From contig JACKEA010000007.1 in NCBI GenBank assembly GCA_020633235.1, forward strand, positions 310,001-374,000: 64,000 bases of DNA, read 5' to 3'. Of the stretch, positions 15,711-23,621 are shown piece by piece. This DNA is from Polyangiaceae bacterium (lineage in GTDB: Bacteria; Myxococcota_A; Polyangia; Polyangiales; Polyangiaceae). The notes beneath the pieces are model-generated. The model searched no databases. It saw nothing but the letters and a program-made list of their open reading frames with translations, and was not told the origin of the DNA. Made by a program: the position numbers and the translations under genes. Each line of letters opens with the position of its first letter. Positions within the stretch are counted from its first letter, which is position 1.

Positions 15711-16870
15711 GTGGCCGCCCGTCCGGCATCCGCCGGGCGGCCGCACTTCGACATCGCCGACATCGTGCGGCAGCACCGCGACGCGCTCGAAGCCGAGGTG
15801 CACCTGACGCTTGCCCAGCTCCGGGTGCTCTCGGCCATCGGGCTGTGCCGCACTGCCGCGCTCGGCGGCCACGTCGATGTCTGCCGCGCGTGCGGATACG
15901 AGCATCCGTCGTATAACTCCTGCCGCAACCGGCACTGTCCCAAGTGCCAAGCCCTGGCGCAGGAGCGCTGGATTGCTGCGCGCTCGAAGCGCTTGCTCGA
16001 CGTGCCGCACTTTCACGTGGTGTTCACGCTGCCCGGCGAGCTGCGCGCGCTCGCGAGGTACCGCCCTCGCGCGATCTTCGACGCGTTGTTCACTGCGGCG
16101 AGCGAGACGCTGCTCGACCTCGGCGACTCGCGCCTCGGCGCCCGGCCCGGCGTCACGGCCGTGCTGCACACCTGGACGCGCGACCTGCGCTTCCACCCGC
16201 ACGTCCACGCCATCGTCACTGCCGGCGGTCTCGCCACGGACTCGTCACGCTGGGTGGCGTCGAGCACCAAGTACCTGTTCCCCGTGAAGGTCATGGGCGA
16301 GCTGCTCCGCGGCAAGATGCTCGATGCGCTGCGACGGCTGCATGCGGACGGAGCCTTCCGCGGCTTCGACGCATTCGACGACCCGGAAGGCTTCGAGCGG
16401 CTGGCGACGCGCCTCGCCCGCGTGCGCTGGCACGTCTACGCCAAGAAGCCATTCCGCAAAGTGCTCCACGTGCTGCGCTATCTCGGCCGCTACACCCACC
16501 GCGTCGCGATCTCGTCGAGTCGGCTCGTCGCCATCACCCACGATGCCGTCACCTTCCGTACGAAGAATGGCAAGACTGTCACCCTCACGCCTGTGGAGTT
16601 CCTGCGACGCTTCATTCAGCACGTCCTACCCGACGGTCTGCACAAGATCCGTCACTACGGACTCTACGCCGGCGTCAACGCCCACGCACTGCCATCTCTT
16701 GCGGCCGCAACACTCCAGCCCGCGTCGATGTCACCTCCGCGTCGTGGCCCGAGCTGCTTCTGGCCATCACCGGACGCGACGTGACGCGATGTCCGCGCTG
16801 TGGCGGCGCGCTCGACCACACGCCCGTCGTCGCATCCGCTCGCGCTCCGCCTGCGCAGGAGGCCGCATGA
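15711..16870 (+). pseudogene. IS91-family transposase, frameshifted near the C-terminus
   Basis: Starts GTG 15711, 7 bp after the recombinase stop. Zinc-binding N-terminus CRACGYEHPSYNSCRNRHCP, HUH motif RFHPHVHAIVTAGG, and catalytic-tyrosine region LRYLGRYTHRVAISSSR are intact. After HYGLYAGVNAHA the frame drifts and stops at 16784, while the expected C-terminal end (SWPELLLAITGRDVTRCPRC) is in another frame that runs to TGA 16868-16870. The shift lies near 16720. Rolling-circle-type transposition needs HUH and Tyr, which are intact; loss of the terminal zinc knuckle may or may not disable it. Confidence 0.75.
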
Positions 16871-17109
16871 GATCCGGCGCATTCAGGCTGTACCTCTTCG
16901 GGTGCGCCACCGCCGTGCTCCGTCCATCGCCCCCTCCGCGCCTGCCTTCAACGACCGGTGCACCGCTGCAGCCCGCCCCTCGCGCGTCACCCGGTGCCGC
17001 CCGCCACGCTCACTCCGCGCGCCGTCAGGATCCATGACCGTCTCGACCGCCGCCGCGATCCTCGAATCCCCATAGACTGCCAGCGCATTCCGCCCGCCGC
17101 TCCGGGCTT

Positions 17110-17202
17110 GTTCAACGCCGCGCTTCACGGCGGACGTGCTACGCCACGACGAGCCCCGTAGCGACCTCTTGTGCGTCGCCCGTGAAGCGCTCAGAGTTAG
17201 GC
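17110..17202 (+). other. attC site directly at the IS91 right edge
   Basis: R'' gttcaac (17110-17116), R' gttaggc (17196-17202), 93 bp; arms gccgcgcttcacggcgg and cgcccgtgaagcgc. The first four bases (GTTC) are the flank of the IS91-type element. Confidence 0.8.
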
Positions 17203-17208
17203 GGACTG

Positions 17209-17550
17209 ATGTGGGCACTGGTCGTGTTTGCCTTCCTTTGGAATGGCGCGGCGGTTGCGCTCGGTTTGGTCGGTGCCGTGCGTCCTCAACTCCGATCGCA
17301 TTGTGCGAAATGGGCCGGGCGCCAGATGCTATTCGCTGGAGGCGCGCTGGTTCTGTTTCCGGTTCTCGGCGTTGCGTGCAACGCTCTCACCGCCGGTGCC
17401 GCCACAGAGGCTGCCCATGGAATTGGGCTCTTTCTTGGTGCGAGTATTTGGCTTGCCTGCGGACTCGTTCCCATGACGGCGATGGCTTTCCTCTCCGCTC
17501 GGAAGCGCGCGCGCACCAGCGCGGCCCCTCAAGACGGCAAGAGCGAGTGA
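17209..17550 (+). CDS. Cassette-borne small membrane protein
   Basis: 113 aa from ATG 17209, 7 nt after R'. Three hydrophobic segments (WALVVFAFLWNGAAVALGLV, MLFAGGALVLFPVLGVACNA, GIGLFLGASIWLACGLVPMT) and a basic tail. No family recognised. The attC that should follow it is split by the IS110 element. Confidence 0.6.
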   Translation: MWALVVFAFLWNGAAVALGLVGAVRPQLRSHCAKWAGRQMLFAGGALVLFPVLGVACNALTAGAATEAAHGIGLFLGASIWLACGLVPMTAMAFLSARKRARTSAAPQDGKSE

Positions 17551-17570
17551 CCACCGCAATCGCGAGAGCC

Positions 17571-17582
17571 GCCCAACAAGCA
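17571..17582 (+). other. 5' end of attC split by IS110
   Basis: R'' gcccaac (17571-17577) plus aagca. Together with 19120-19259 this forms one complete attC once the IS is removed. Confidence 0.7.
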
Positions 17583-17603
17583 CCCTGAGACGGACCGCAA
17601 GTC

Positions 17604-18869
17604 CTAATTTGGATTTTCGCTAGCGTATGTGAGCAACGGCGCGTTGCGCTTGCGGAGGGCGTTGAGGTAGCGAGCTTCGTCGTAGGGGGCGCGCTCGACC
17701 CAGCAGCGGTACAGGATGCGGATCCACTTGAAGGCGAGTGCCCGCAAGGCGGCGTTGTGGGAGGCGCCCTTGGCGCGATGTCGCTCGTAGAAGGCCTTGG
17801 CCCAGTAGGAGCGAGGGATGGTCTCCTTGGTCCACTCGACGAAGGTCTGGCGTAGAAACGTGTTGCAGGCGTAGCGCCAGTGCACCCAGTGTTTGTTCCC
17901 GCTGCGCTCGGTCACCGGCGCGATGCCTCCATACTTCTGCAGGGCTGCCGCGTTGGTGAAGCGCTCTCGGCGTTCACCGAAAGCAACGAGCAGCCTCGGC
18001 GCGAGGACAGGACCTGCACCCGGCAGCTTGGCGAAGAGCTGGAAGTCCGGCAGGGAGGCAGCCAGACGAGCTATCTCCCGGTCCAGGCGCTCGATGGCGC
18101 TGCAGACGGCGCGCAGCTGCGAAAGCAGGAGTGACACCGTGAGCTGTGCGGGCTCGATGACTCCGGGGTCCAGGGTCAATGCTCGCTCGGCTTTCAGCTC
18201 GGCGATGCGGCGCTCAATGGTGTCAGTGCGCCGGACGCTGTGGTCGTGGAAGAACCTCACGAGCGTTTCGCGACGCGCGCGCTGTGCGGCCTGCAGCGTT
18301 GGCCACTGCTCGAGAAAGTCCATGAACACGTCGGTGAACTTGTCGCGAAACCAGGACAGAACCAGTGGGAAGTAAGCCTTGAGCGCGTGGGTCATGCGGT
18401 TGGTGATGGCAACGCGGTCCTCGACAAATGCCCGCCGTTCCTGAACCAGCTTCCGCAACTGGCGCATCGGCACGCTATCTCGGCGCAGGGGCTCGAGTCG
18501 TTCCCGGTGGCGCTCGAAGTAGTCCAGTGCGAGCTCGGCGTCGGTCGGGTCGTCCTTCGCTCCACTCGGCACGAAGGTCTTTCGGTACCGCGCCAGCGTG
18601 CTCGGGTTGATGGGGAAGATGACAATGAAGTCGTACTCCAGCAGCGCTGAGACGATGGGGCCTTGCTCGAGTTCGACGATCACCGCGACGGGAGCGCCCT
18701 CGAAGCGCTTGCGCAGTCCTTCCACCCAGTCCTGCAGCGCCACGGGACGGTGCTGGACGACGCCTCGCTCGAGCTCGTCAGCGCCCTGCGCTCGGATGCA
18801 GACATCGTGCTTCTTGTCGGCCCAATCCAGACCGATGACAGCTGCGAATTCCGTGGTTCCTTCCTGCAT
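17604..18869 (-). CDS. IS110-family transposase (DEDD/serine)
   Basis: 421 aa from ATG 18867-18869 with GGAGG 7 nt upstream; an upstream in-frame start at 18977 has no ribosome binding site. RuvC-like N-terminal domain: FAAVIGLDWADKKHDVCIRA (Asp), VIVELEQGP (Glu), SGAKDDPTDAELALDYFERH (Asp pair). C-terminal transposase_20 domain: FAKLPGAGPVLAPRLLVAFG, LQKYGGIAPVTERSGNKHWV, containing the Ser-Gly of the catalytic serine. Intact, so the element may be active. Acts on double-stranded DNA guided, in this family, by a bridge RNA from the non-coding end. Confidence 0.9.
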   Translation of the reverse strand: MQEGTTEFAAVIGLDWADKKHDVCIRAQGADELERGVVQHRPVALQDWVEGLRKRFEGAPVAVIVELEQGPIVSALLEYDFIVIFPINPSTLARYRKTFVPSGAKDDPTDAELALDYFERHRERLEPLRRDSVPMRQLRKLVQERRAFVEDRVAITNRMTHALKAYFPLVLSWFRDKFTDVFMDFLEQWPTLQAAQRARRETLVRFFHDHSVRRTDTIERRIAELKAERALTLDPGVIEPAQLTVSLLLSQLRAVCSAIERLDREIARLAASLPDFQLFAKLPGAGPVLAPRLLVAFGERRERFTNAAALQKYGGIAPVTERSGNKHWVHWRYACNTFLRQTFVEWTKETIPRSYWAKAFYERHRAKGASHNAALRALAFKWIRILYRCWVERAPYDEARYLNALRKRNAPLLTYASENPN

Positions 18870-19114
18870 GCGACCTCCTCGGCTACTGTGGGGATCGGGA
18901 CATGCACAGCCAGGCCCTGCGAAGGCGATATGGTGAGCCGGTCCAGCGGCTTTCCCTGAGTGTTCGTTTTCGGGCAAGGCGCTCTCGCGGACTCGAAGGC
19001 TTGTTAGAGAGCATCACGTGCTCGGCGTTGCTGTTCGTAGTCCGCGAGTGCATGTCCCGCTTTCTATTCTCCAGGTCCCACCAAGAAACCTGACTGCGGA
19101 ACGGAACACCCATA
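18870..19114 (-). ncRNA. Candidate bridge-RNA region of the IS110 element
   Basis: The 245-bp non-coding end upstream of the transposase corresponds to where IS110-group elements encode their bridge RNA (established for IS621). No ORF of its own is convincing. RNA extent and loops cannot be assigned by eye; the call rests on position only. Confidence 0.4.
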
Positions 19115-19119
19115 AAGCA

Positions 19120-19259
19120 GTTGCAGCAGGCGGTCGCGCCCCGTTCTCAGGCGCAACCGCCCGCCCCTCGCCCGTGGTGAGTACCACGGGCTCGGTGGTG
19201 GCGACTTGTTGGCTTAAGGTCTTGTACTGCGGCCGCTGCTGAACAGCGATACGTTAGGC
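19120..19259 (+). other. 3' part of attC split by IS110
   Basis: Arm gttgcagcaggcggtcgcg, the apex palindrome cccgtggtgagtaccacggg, then gcggccgctgctgaacagcg and R' gttaggc (19253-19259). Same family as the attC at 13565-13714. Confidence 0.75.
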
Positions 19260-19318
19260 CGACGAAGACCATGGTTGGTCTACTGCTGCGACCGCTGCTG
19301 AACGGCGGTACGTTAGAC
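19260..19318 (+). other. Extra attC 3' half (cassette remnant)
   Basis: Only 59 bp after the previous R': gaccgctgctgaacggcg, tac and R' gttagac (19312-19318). No R'' or ORF. A second 3' half in tandem, left by a deletion within a neighbouring cassette. Confidence 0.6.
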
Positions 19319-19322
19319 GGAC

Positions 19323-19703
19323 GTGACCGCCACTTGGAGAGACCTGCCGGGCTGTACGTCATGTGGACGTGATCCCTTCGTGACGGTCGCGCGTGGCGCC
19401 GCTTGTGCACCATGTCTTCGCAACTTGTGCGCCTCCGCAGTGACTTCGTGGGAGAACTGGTTCGCGGAGGTCGCTCCCGACTGCCTAAAGGCAGCAGTCC
19501 TCGCACCCGACGACGCCACGACCCATGCCGACCTCGCCGTCGCCTATTCGGAAATGGGGCTCACCGTCGACGCACTTGCGGAGTTCGTGATCGCGATCGC
19601 ATCGTCCGGAGACGCGACCGTCGACGCGGGTGTGTACGTGCTCGAGCACCTCTCTCCTCTCGGCTGGCAGCGTTTCTATTCCGGCTCGGTGAGCGGAATC
19701 TGA
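19323..19703 (+). CDS. Cassette-borne protein with cysteine pairs
   Basis: 126 aa from GTG 19323, 5 nt after R'. The N-terminus has CTSCGRD and CAPCLRNLC, two CxxC pairs that could bind zinc; the rest is helical (THADLAVAYSEMGLTVDALA), ending GWQRFYSGSVSGI. No family recognised. Followed by an attC 9 bp downstream. Confidence 0.6.
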   Translation: MTATWRDLPGCTSCGRDPFVTVARGAACAPCLRNLCASAVTSWENWFAEVAPDCLKAAVLAPDDATTHADLAVAYSEMGLTVDALAEFVIAIASSGDATVDAGVYVLEHLSPLGWQRFYSGSVSGI

Positions 19704-19711
19704 CACCTGCT

Positions 19712-19829
19712 GCCTAACTCGCGCTGCAGCTGCCGAGCGCCGCCAGCGGGGTCAGGCCTCCGTGCACCTGCGTGCTACTATCCGAAGATGTTGGACTGGC
19801 GCTCGCAGCTGAGCGCAGGTCCGCTAGGT
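19712..19829 (+). other. attC site
   Basis: R'' gcctaac (19712-19718), R'-like gctaggt (19823-19829), 118 bp; arms gctgcagctgccgagcgcc and ggcgctcgcagctgagcgc with an extra base. Confidence 0.75.
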
Positions 19830-20445
19830 GGACAAACTCGTGGCCAAGTCACTCTACACCGCCGCTGGCTGGGGTAGCCTAGACGAAATCACTCGTTTCC
19901 TGGCGAACGGTGTCGATGTGGATCAGCGGTTCGGCGTCGGGATGACCGCGCTCATGAACGCGGCTTACGCCGGACACACGGAAGCCGTCCGGCTCTTGCT
20001 CGAGGCTGGCGCATCAGTCAACCTTGCGAATCCGCACGGTGTGACCGCCCTTGCTGCAGCTGCGCGCCACGCCAATGGCGAGGTGGTCGAGCTCCTTCTG
20101 GCGCGCGGCGCCGATCTAGAACTCGAGAATGAGCAAGGTGAGACGCCGTTACTAGTAGCGGCGACGTACGGACTTGCATCAATGGTCAGGCAACTGCTCG
20201 CTGCGGGTGCCAATCCACATCACCGCTCTCGACTTGGCTGGACCTCCTTGATGTGCGCAACGTTCAACCAGAGGGAAGGGTACTTTCCTCGGGACTCAAT
20301 GCTCGCGCTTATTGAGGCTGGCGTGGCCGTGAACGCTTGCGCTGACGCGCATACGAGCGCGTACGCACTTGCGTTTCGCCTCAAGGACAAGAGAAAGCTC
20401 GAGCTGCTTGTGCGGTACGGCGCCACGTCTCGCGCCTCCGTTTGA
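19828..20445 (+). CDS. Cassette-borne ankyrin-repeat protein
   Basis: 205 aa from GTG 19828, overlapping the R'-like box. About five ankyrin repeats: GVGMTALMNAAYAGHTEAVR, LLLEAGASVNLANPHGVTAL, GEVVELLLARGADLELENEQ, GETPLLVAATYGLASMVRQL, then LGWTSLMCATFNQ. The fold mediates protein-protein contacts; bacterial stand-alone ankyrin proteins often act as anti-toxins or inhibitors, but the partner is unknown. Cytoplasmic. No clear attC follows within 50 bp, although gctaggc at 20480 may be an R' remnant. Confidence 0.8.
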   Translation: MDKLVAKSLYTAAGWGSLDEITRFLANGVDVDQRFGVGMTALMNAAYAGHTEAVRLLLEAGASVNLANPHGVTALAAAARHANGEVVELLLARGADLELENEQGETPLLVAATYGLASMVRQLLAAGANPHHRSRLGWTSLMCATFNQREGYFPRDSMLALIEAGVAVNACADAHTSAYALAFRLKDKRKLELLVRYGATSRASV

Positions 20446-20495
20446 CTTGCCTCTCGCTTCGGACTGTTGCTGAGTCGCTAGGCGAGCCTGGCTTG

Positions 20496-20954
20496 CTAGC
20501 GCCATTCCGACAGCTTGTTGGCTTGCGCGCAGTCGGTGACCTGCCGGGGTTCCCACTCCCGACATGCGGTAGAGCTCGCAGAGCACGTGCAGGACGGTTC
20601 GGGCGCGGCGGTGGGGAGCGTTGCGCAACAGATCCCGTTGGGCCCTGGAACGTCGACAGTGCATCGATCCGCGAGCACGAAACGGTCCTCGCTCAGGTCC
20701 AGGTACGCGCACACGCACTCGTGTTCCTGCACTGTGCCGTCAGCTGTAAACGTGTGGATGCAGGCCCACTTCTTCTCGCTACCACTTGAGGCATCGGCGG
20801 CGCAGTCCCGCGCGAGCGTGGGCCCAGCGACGACCAGAATAACGACTGCGCACTGGCGCCTGGAAAGTCGTTGGATGATGCCCTTCGCCAACTGCACCGC
20901 CCAAGTAGCATCATGCCAGCATCTCGCTGCAAGGCCTGCGAGTTGAACGCGCAT
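20496..20954 (-). CDS. Cysteine-rich secreted hypothetical protein
   Basis: About 152 aa if ATG 20954 is used; a start nearer RLSRRQCAVVILVVAGPTLA (around 20870-20900) would place that segment as a signal peptide. The mature part has more than ten cysteines (CIHTFTADGTVQEHECVCAY, GICCATLPTAAPEPSCTCSA), typical of myxobacterial exported proteins. Oriented against the array; an attC-like site follows at 21011. Function unknown. Confidence 0.5.
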   Translation of the reverse strand: MRVQLAGLAARCWHDATWAVQLAKGIIQRLSRRQCAVVILVVAGPTLARDCAADASSGSEKKWACIHTFTADGTVQEHECVCAYLDLSEDRFVLADRCTVDVPGPNGICCATLPTAAPEPSCTCSASSTACREWEPRQVTDCAQANKLSEWR

Positions 20955-21010
20955 GCGGGCCGACCAGGTCAAGCACAACAAGAGAATCGGTTGGTGGTTG
21001 CGAAGACGCG

Positions 21011-21097
21011 GCCCAACAGGTACCTGCCGCCGGCCGTCGACTCGGTCGGCCATGGGCCTGCCTCTTGTGCGCGCAGCTGGACCGCAGGCCGTCAGAC
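21011..21097 (+). other. Probable attC site
   Basis: R'' gcccaac (21011-21017) and R'-like gtcagac (21091-21097), 87 bp; 3' half cttgtgcgcgcagctggacc as in 8900-8986. Arms pair weakly by eye. Confidence 0.5.
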
Positions 21098-21273
21098 CGA
21101 TCCGTTTCCGTCGCTCAGCAGGTGTGCCTGTGACGCGGCACCAACTGGTTGGGCTTGGCTGCGAGCAACTGGGCTTCGATTTGGTAGAGCAGTCCATTCG
21201 ACGGCTGTGCGCCGCCATCCTTCAAGAAGGCCCTTCACCGGCATGGTAGCGGCGTGAACCGCCTCCGCACCCG

Positions 21274-23043
21274 TTACTCCATGCATGCCCAGAAGCCGTT
21301 GCTCTCGAAGCGATGTGCGAGCAGCGTTCCGGCGGGGCAGGTGTCCCAACCGCCCGGACCTACGTTGGTCGCGGTCCCGGCCGACACTTGGTACAGCGTG
21401 CCGGCGTCGGCGACGACGTTGCCGACGTAGAACGTCTTCTTGGCGAGATCGCTGCGCGCGCACAGCCAGAACCCGTTCGACTGAAGGTCCTTGCCGACTT
21501 CGACCGTGCCCGCTGGGCAATCATCCCAACCCGCGCCGCGCAGGCGTGCTGTGCCGAAGGCGGAGTCGACCACATCGAGCCAACCAGCATCCGCACGTAC
21601 GGTTCCGAAGTACGCCTCTGCGCCGGGGGGGCCTGCGGGCAGCGGTCCATGCAAATGGACGAGCAAGCCGTCTCCCGCCGGCAAGCTCACGTGGAGCTTG
21701 GTGCCGATTGCGTCGGTCGTCGCGCTTGTCGCGGGTACGAATGCGCCGGACGTAACGTCCAACACGTCGAGCACTCCGCCCGCGCTCGCGAAGTACACGT
21801 CACTTTCGCTCGCCGCGTCGTGATCGCGATTCACGAGCAATGCGTAGCCGTCGTCGCCGACGTCGAAGATGCCCACGGTGATTGGCGCGCCGCTCGGCAG
21901 ATACACCGGCGCACCGGGCGCCCGCGGGACCGTGCCGGCCACCAGCGGACCGTTGTGGAACACGTCGCTCGATGCGGCTGCAACGAGGTACTTCCCCATG
22001 GCCGAGAGCGTGCGATTGATGCTGGTGACGTCGTCGTACTGAGCGGTCGGGTTGCCGTTTGCGCCGATGATTCCGTCGCCGAAGTTTTCCGACGTCTGGG
22101 GCGGTGTCCAATACGTGAAGTACATCACCGCGCTCCCGCCGTAGGCCAACGTATGCAACGCAGCCCAGCGCTTCTCCGGTCCCGTGGTGGCGCGGTGGCC
22201 GTTGTAGCTGATCGACTGAATGTACTGGCCGAATGGAACGTGTGCGTCGAGTGCGGCAGCTCGCACGGCGGCCAGGTTCGCGAAGAAGCTCGGCCCGTCC
22301 GTGCCGTCGGACAAGAAGTTGTAGTGGTCGTAGCTGAAGAATGCCGGCTTCACGGTGCTCAGGAACTGCGCGACGTACTCTGGGTAGGTCGCCGCGCCCA
22401 ACTGCGCACCCGTGGCATAGTCGGGGAGGAGATTTATCACGCCGAAGTGCGCGGGGTCGCGCGTAGCTATGCCGCTTACCACCGTCGCAAGCGCAGGAAA
22501 TGCTGCGGTGCTCGGCTCGTCGGTCACGTGATAGCCGAGCAAGGCGCTGGATCCGGCGTAGTCATTCACGACGGCATCCAAGTTCGCGTCGACGTCGGTG
22601 CCTTGAGCCGCAGCGAACGTGCGCGTGTCGCTGACGACGACGTCGATCCCCGCGTGCACGGCCAACGCCAGCAACGTCTGGTTGTAGCTCGGGTTGAACG
22701 TGGTTCCATCGCAAGCATTGGCGGCGAACGTGAAGCCAGCCTGCGCGATTTGATCGACGCGGGGTTGGGTGAGCTCGCTCGCGGGCAGCCCGCACCAGAA
22801 GCCGATGGAGAGCTTTCCGGTCGGGAGCGGGGCACCCCCGCTTCCGGCCGCGCCCGAAGCGCCTGCAGTGCCTGCACTTCCGCCACTGCCCGCCGCGCCG
22901 CCGGACGCGGCCCCGCCTGAGCTCGCACCGCCGGTTCCGTTTTTGCGTCCGTCAGCGATCTGATCGTCCGACCCGCAGGAGAGCGTGGGCACCACAGCCA
23001 CCCATCCAACCAGCAAAGCCATCGTGAGCGTTCGTCGCGTCAT
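21274..23043 (-). CDS. Lipoprotein with glycoside-hydrolase-like barrel
   Basis: 589 aa. Lipobox TLSC (Cys about 23), Gly/Ser/Ala linker to residue 70, then a TIM-barrel-like region starting LSIGFWCGLPASELTQPRVD with beta-alpha units (GFTFAANACDGTTFNP, AGIDVVVSDTRTF, LLGYHVTDEPSTAAFP, FFSYDHYNFL, GGSAVMYFTYWTPP). The DEP after strand 4 is where clan-A glycosidases place an acid. A beta domain follows (about 380-480) and the C-terminus repeats a GWDDCPAGT..SNGFWLC / GWDTCPAGT..SNGFWACME module twice. Substrate unknown; probably outer-membrane-anchored. It does not look like a cassette gene and may mark a break in the array. Confidence 0.7.
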   Translation of the reverse strand: MTRRTLTMALLVGWVAVVPTLSCGSDDQIADGRKNGTGGASSGGAASGGAAGSGGSAGTAGASGAAGSGGAPLPTGKLSIGFWCGLPASELTQPRVDQIAQAGFTFAANACDGTTFNPSYNQTLLALAVHAGIDVVVSDTRTFAAAQGTDVDANLDAVVNDYAGSSALLGYHVTDEPSTAAFPALATVVSGIATRDPAHFGVINLLPDYATGAQLGAATYPEYVAQFLSTVKPAFFSYDHYNFLSDGTDGPSFFANLAAVRAAALDAHVPFGQYIQSISYNGHRATTGPEKRWAALHTLAYGGSAVMYFTYWTPPQTSENFGDGIIGANGNPTAQYDDVTSINRTLSAMGKYLVAAASSDVFHNGPLVAGTVPRAPGAPVYLPSGAPITVGIFDVGDDGYALLVNRDHDAASESDVYFASAGGVLDVLDVTSGAFVPATSATTDAIGTKLHVSLPAGDGLLVHLHGPLPAGPPGAEAYFGTVRADAGWLDVVDSAFGTARLRGAGWDDCPAGTVEVGKDLQSNGFWLCARSDLAKKTFYVGNVVADAGTLYQVSAGTATNVGPGGWDTCPAGTLLAHRFESNGFWACME

Positions 23044-23084
23044 TGGATCCAGGTCCAGGATACCCGTGAAGCAGCTGGAGGGGA

Positions 23085-23176
23085 CATGCGTCGAACCCGG
23101 GTGCCAGCTGGGATGCTACCATCCTGTTGGGTTGGCCCCGCCGTCACCTGAATTCCGATCCCGCCTCTAGTCAGAC
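23085..23176 (+). other. Degenerate attC-like site
   Basis: gctaccatcctgttgggttg with acctgaattccgat resembles the 3' part of the site at 14490-14669 (gctaccatccggttgggttt, agctgaatttcgat); R'-like gtcagac at 23170-23176. R'' not identifiable. Confidence 0.4.
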
Positions 23177-23177
23177 A

Positions 23178-23621
23178 GTGGGCACCGACATCACATTGCG
23201 CGAAGCGCACTCCGCGGACCACCCGCTACTGCTCTCTCTCGCCCGGGAAGCGTATCGCGAAGTACTGTCGTTGCAGTTCTCCGGCTGGGATGAATCGGTG
23301 CACGGGGTGCGCTTCGCCGAGAAGCTCGCGACTCTGAAGTTCCTGGTTGCCGAGTTGGACGGCGAGCCCGTTGCGGCGATCTCGACCACGCTTCACGACG
23401 ACCACCTCCGCGTGAACGAAATCTTGGTTTCCCCAACGCATCAGAATCAAGGGATCGGATCCCGACTGCTGCGCCGGGAAATCGAGCTTGCTCAGTGCGC
23501 TGGCGTGCCTGTTCGGCTTCACACGATGCGCATGAACCGAGCGGTTCAATTCTACGAGCGCCATGGCTTCGTCGTCACCGCACGAGGACCCGAGTACATC
23601 GACCTGGAGCGAGCGGGCTAG
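23178..23621 (+). CDS. GNAT family N-acetyltransferase (probable cassette gene)
   Basis: 147 aa from GTG 23178, directly after the R'-like box. Starts TDITLREAHSADHPLLLSLA; contains FLVAELDGEPVAAISTTLHD and the acetyl-CoA-binding motif LVSPTHQNQGIGSRLLRRE (Q/R-x-x-G-x-G), then VRLHTMRMNRAVQFYERHGF. Complete GNAT fold. Substrate unknown; acetyltransferases are frequent integron cargo. Confidence 0.75.
   Translation: MGTDITLREAHSADHPLLLSLAREAYREVLSLQFSGWDESVHGVRFAEKLATLKFLVAELDGEPVAAISTTLHDDHLRVNEILVSPTHQNQGIGSRLLRREIELAQCAGVPVRLHTMRMNRAVQFYERHGFVVTARGPEYIDLERAG

Larger units (their letters stand above)
14671..17109 (+). mobile_element. IS91-type element with tyrosine recombinase
   Basis: Contains a tyrosine recombinase gene and an IS91-family transposase gene 7 bp apart. 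The right limit is placed at 17109 because the flank begins with GTTC (of the R'' gttcaac); IS91-family elements are known to abut GTTC or CTTG at the origin end. A hairpin-capable gcccgccgctccgggc lies 3 bp inside. The left limit is not determined; it must lie between the R' box at 14669 and the recombinase start. Confidence 0.65.
17583..19119 (-). mobile_element. IS110-family insertion sequence inside an attC
   Basis: About 1,537 bp between two copies of AAGCA (17578-17582 and 19115-19119). Taking out one copy plus the element joins gcccaacaagca to gttgcagcaggcgg, restoring R''-5 nt-arm spacing as in the attC at 13565. It carries one DEDD transposase gene and a long non-coding end upstream of it (18870-19114), the layout of the IS110 group. 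The exact ends could shift by up to 5 bp within the repeat. Confidence 0.75.
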
